From Hexactinellida sp. DTS-2022 (taxonomy: Eukaryota; Porifera; Hexactinellida), in contig JAPNXP010000005.1 of the NCBI GenBank assembly GCA_028753945.1, positions 310,001 to 374,000 of the forward strand: 64,000 nucleotides of DNA, read 5' to 3'. The notes below the pieces were generated by a model. That model worked only from the letters and a program-made list of their open reading frames with translations, searched no databases and was not told the origin of the DNA. This document shows positions 63,196-64,000 of the stretch, in pieces (position 1 is the first letter of the stretch; each line of letters starts with the position of its first letter). A program made the position numbers and the translations under genes.

Positions 63196-64000
63196 TTAGA
63201 AGAACTGTAGTTTATGAGACTGCTTATTATCAACAACAACAACAAGTCCCTCCTTGTTGATATCTATGCCTCGAGGAGAATGGAACTCTCCAGGTCCTGT
63301 CCCTTCGTGTCCCATGGTACCGACAAGCTGTCCCTCTCTGGTGAAAACTTTAACTTTATGAGCTCCCGCGTCACTAATTAGAATATTCGTGTGTCTGTCC
63401 AGACAGAAATACCAAGGTTTAATCAGCTGTTCCTGTGACACAATCGAATGCATTAGGTTCCCATCTCTGGTAAATGATTGGATAGGATAGGGACAATCAT
63501 AAAACAGGACTATAAATAGAGAGGGAGCTAATTTTAGGTCGAATAGGCAAGTGTCCTCTGTTATGTGTGGAGAGTTAAGTGGAATCACATCGACAGAGCT
63601 CAAATCCTCAACACTCAAATGAGATATGCTATTAGTATCAAGCATTCCTACATACAGTGTGTCTGTGTAAACTGACAGACCACGCATGATATACTTTGTT
63701 TCAACGCAACACAAAATGTCCCCAGACACTTTATCTAGCTTGCAGATAAGTGGATTATCACAGCTGACAAACAGGTGATGGAGTGAGACAGTTATGGAAT
63801 AAGGAAGAGACATTCCTTGTGGCTTAATTGTTCTCGAATAATTGCCTTCTTTGCTAAACACCTGAATCCTTTTAACCACGTAATCACACACGAATATATC
63901 CCCATTGTCTCTGTCTATTGACAGACCAGAAGGATAACATATTTCCATCTGTCCCATTCCTTTATTGACACCAGACCACACTGGGTTGTGTCTGTTCACG
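63196..64000 (-). CDS. Coiled-coil NHL-repeat protein, copy C (5' part outside window)
   Basis: The frame runs off the right edge at base 64000 and encodes the last 268 residues: the NHL propeller of the A/B family (YPSGLSIDRDNGDIFVCDYVVKRIQVF, VKVFTREGQLVGTMGHEGTG PGEF, GIDINKEGLVVVVDNKQSH). The first codons read V-NRHNPVWSGVN, corresponding to about residue 142 of copies A and B; the coiled coil must lie to the right of the window. It differs from A and B at scattered residues but has no frameshift or stop, so it is probably functional. If SETDB1 continues past the window it is nested antisense in that gene. Confidence 0.85.
   Translation of the reverse strand, partial: VNRHNPVWSGVNKGMGQMEICYPSGLSIDRDNGDIFVCDYVVKRIQVFSKEGNYSRTIKPQGMSLPYSITVSLHHLFVSCDNPLICKLDKVSGDILCCVETKYIMRGLSVYTDTLYVGMLDTNSISHLSVEDLSSVDVIPLNSPHITEDTCLFDLKLAPSLFIVLFYDCPYPIQSFTRDGNLMHSIVSQEQLIKPWYFCLDRHTNILISDAGAHKVKVFTREGQLVGTMGHEGTGPGEFHSPRGIDINKEGLVVVVDNKQSHKLQFF

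Noticed and set aside
1-64000. tRNA, rRNA or viral genes
   Set aside because: No cloverleaf with A/B boxes, no rRNA-like stretch, and no reverse transcriptase, integrase or capsid-like frame was recognised; transposase coding sequence is also absent, so all elements appear non-autonomous.

Overview
This is animal (metazoan) nuclear DNA. Evidence: multi-exon genes with GT-AG introns, animal-type gene families (MEF2, NudE, SETDB1, ATF7IP, an AF9/ENL-type YEATS protein, dynein-2 intermediate chain), AT-rich intergenic DNA, many short palindromic MITEs and minisatellites. The several RING-less coiled-coil/NHL proteins, the compact layout and the divergent but complete orthologues suggest an early-branching animal. 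A sponge, possibly a glass sponge, is my leading guess; that is inference only.

Layout. 0-1.7 kb: two exons of a PH-domain gene on the minus strand, which leaves the window at the left. 1.8-5.8 kb: MITEs and a large minisatellite (about 34-bp unit). 5.8-14.6 kb: MEF2, minus strand, 11 exons with matching phases. 16-19.7 kb: mitochondrial ribosomal protein MRPS28/bS1m with a low-complexity insert, and a two-exon acidic protein, both minus. 20.8-25.2 kb: NHL protein A, RRP15 and GOLGA7, all minus and intronless. 25-28 kb: MITE-rich spacer. 28-30.7 kb: ATF7IP-like gene (plus, 6 exons, C2H2 finger and terminal FN3). 32-33.2 kb: NHL protein B. 33.9-41.3 kb: NudE (NDE1/NDEL1), 8 exons. 42.3-45.5 kb: intronless EDRF1. 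45.6-47.4 kb: YEATS/AHD gene (AF9/ENL). 47.8 kb to beyond the window end: SETDB1, at least 14 exons.

The SETDB1 intron between 57692 and 62403 holds two complete genes: an NHL protein (minus) and an intronless dynein-2 intermediate chain DYNC2I1/WDR60 (plus). A third type A/B NHL gene at the right edge (63196 on) probably lies in the next SETDB1 intron, because the C-terminal half of the SET domain is not in the window.

How the genes may work together. In other animals ATF7IP is the partner that stabilises SETDB1, and here the two genes lie about 17 kb apart on the same strand. MEF2, YEATS/AHD, ATF7IP and SETDB1 are all transcription or chromatin factors. NudE and DYNC2I1 are both dynein-related. 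RRP15, MRPS28 and GOLGA7 are housekeeping genes.

Most notable: (1) an 80-bp tandem array of 18 units that copies the 3' end of a SETDB1 exon with its splice donor, and a smaller array that copies the splice acceptor of the last NudE exon; (2) genes nested inside SETDB1; (3) ATF7IP-SETDB1 linkage; (4) about ten TA-flanked MITE families, several sharing an internal GGGACC block; (5) a recurrent 3' splice site CTATTTATAG with no polypyrimidine tract. Exon coordinates are my manual calls from splice consensus, phase and homology; no transcript data or alignment was available. Protein identities come from recognised family motifs, not from a search.
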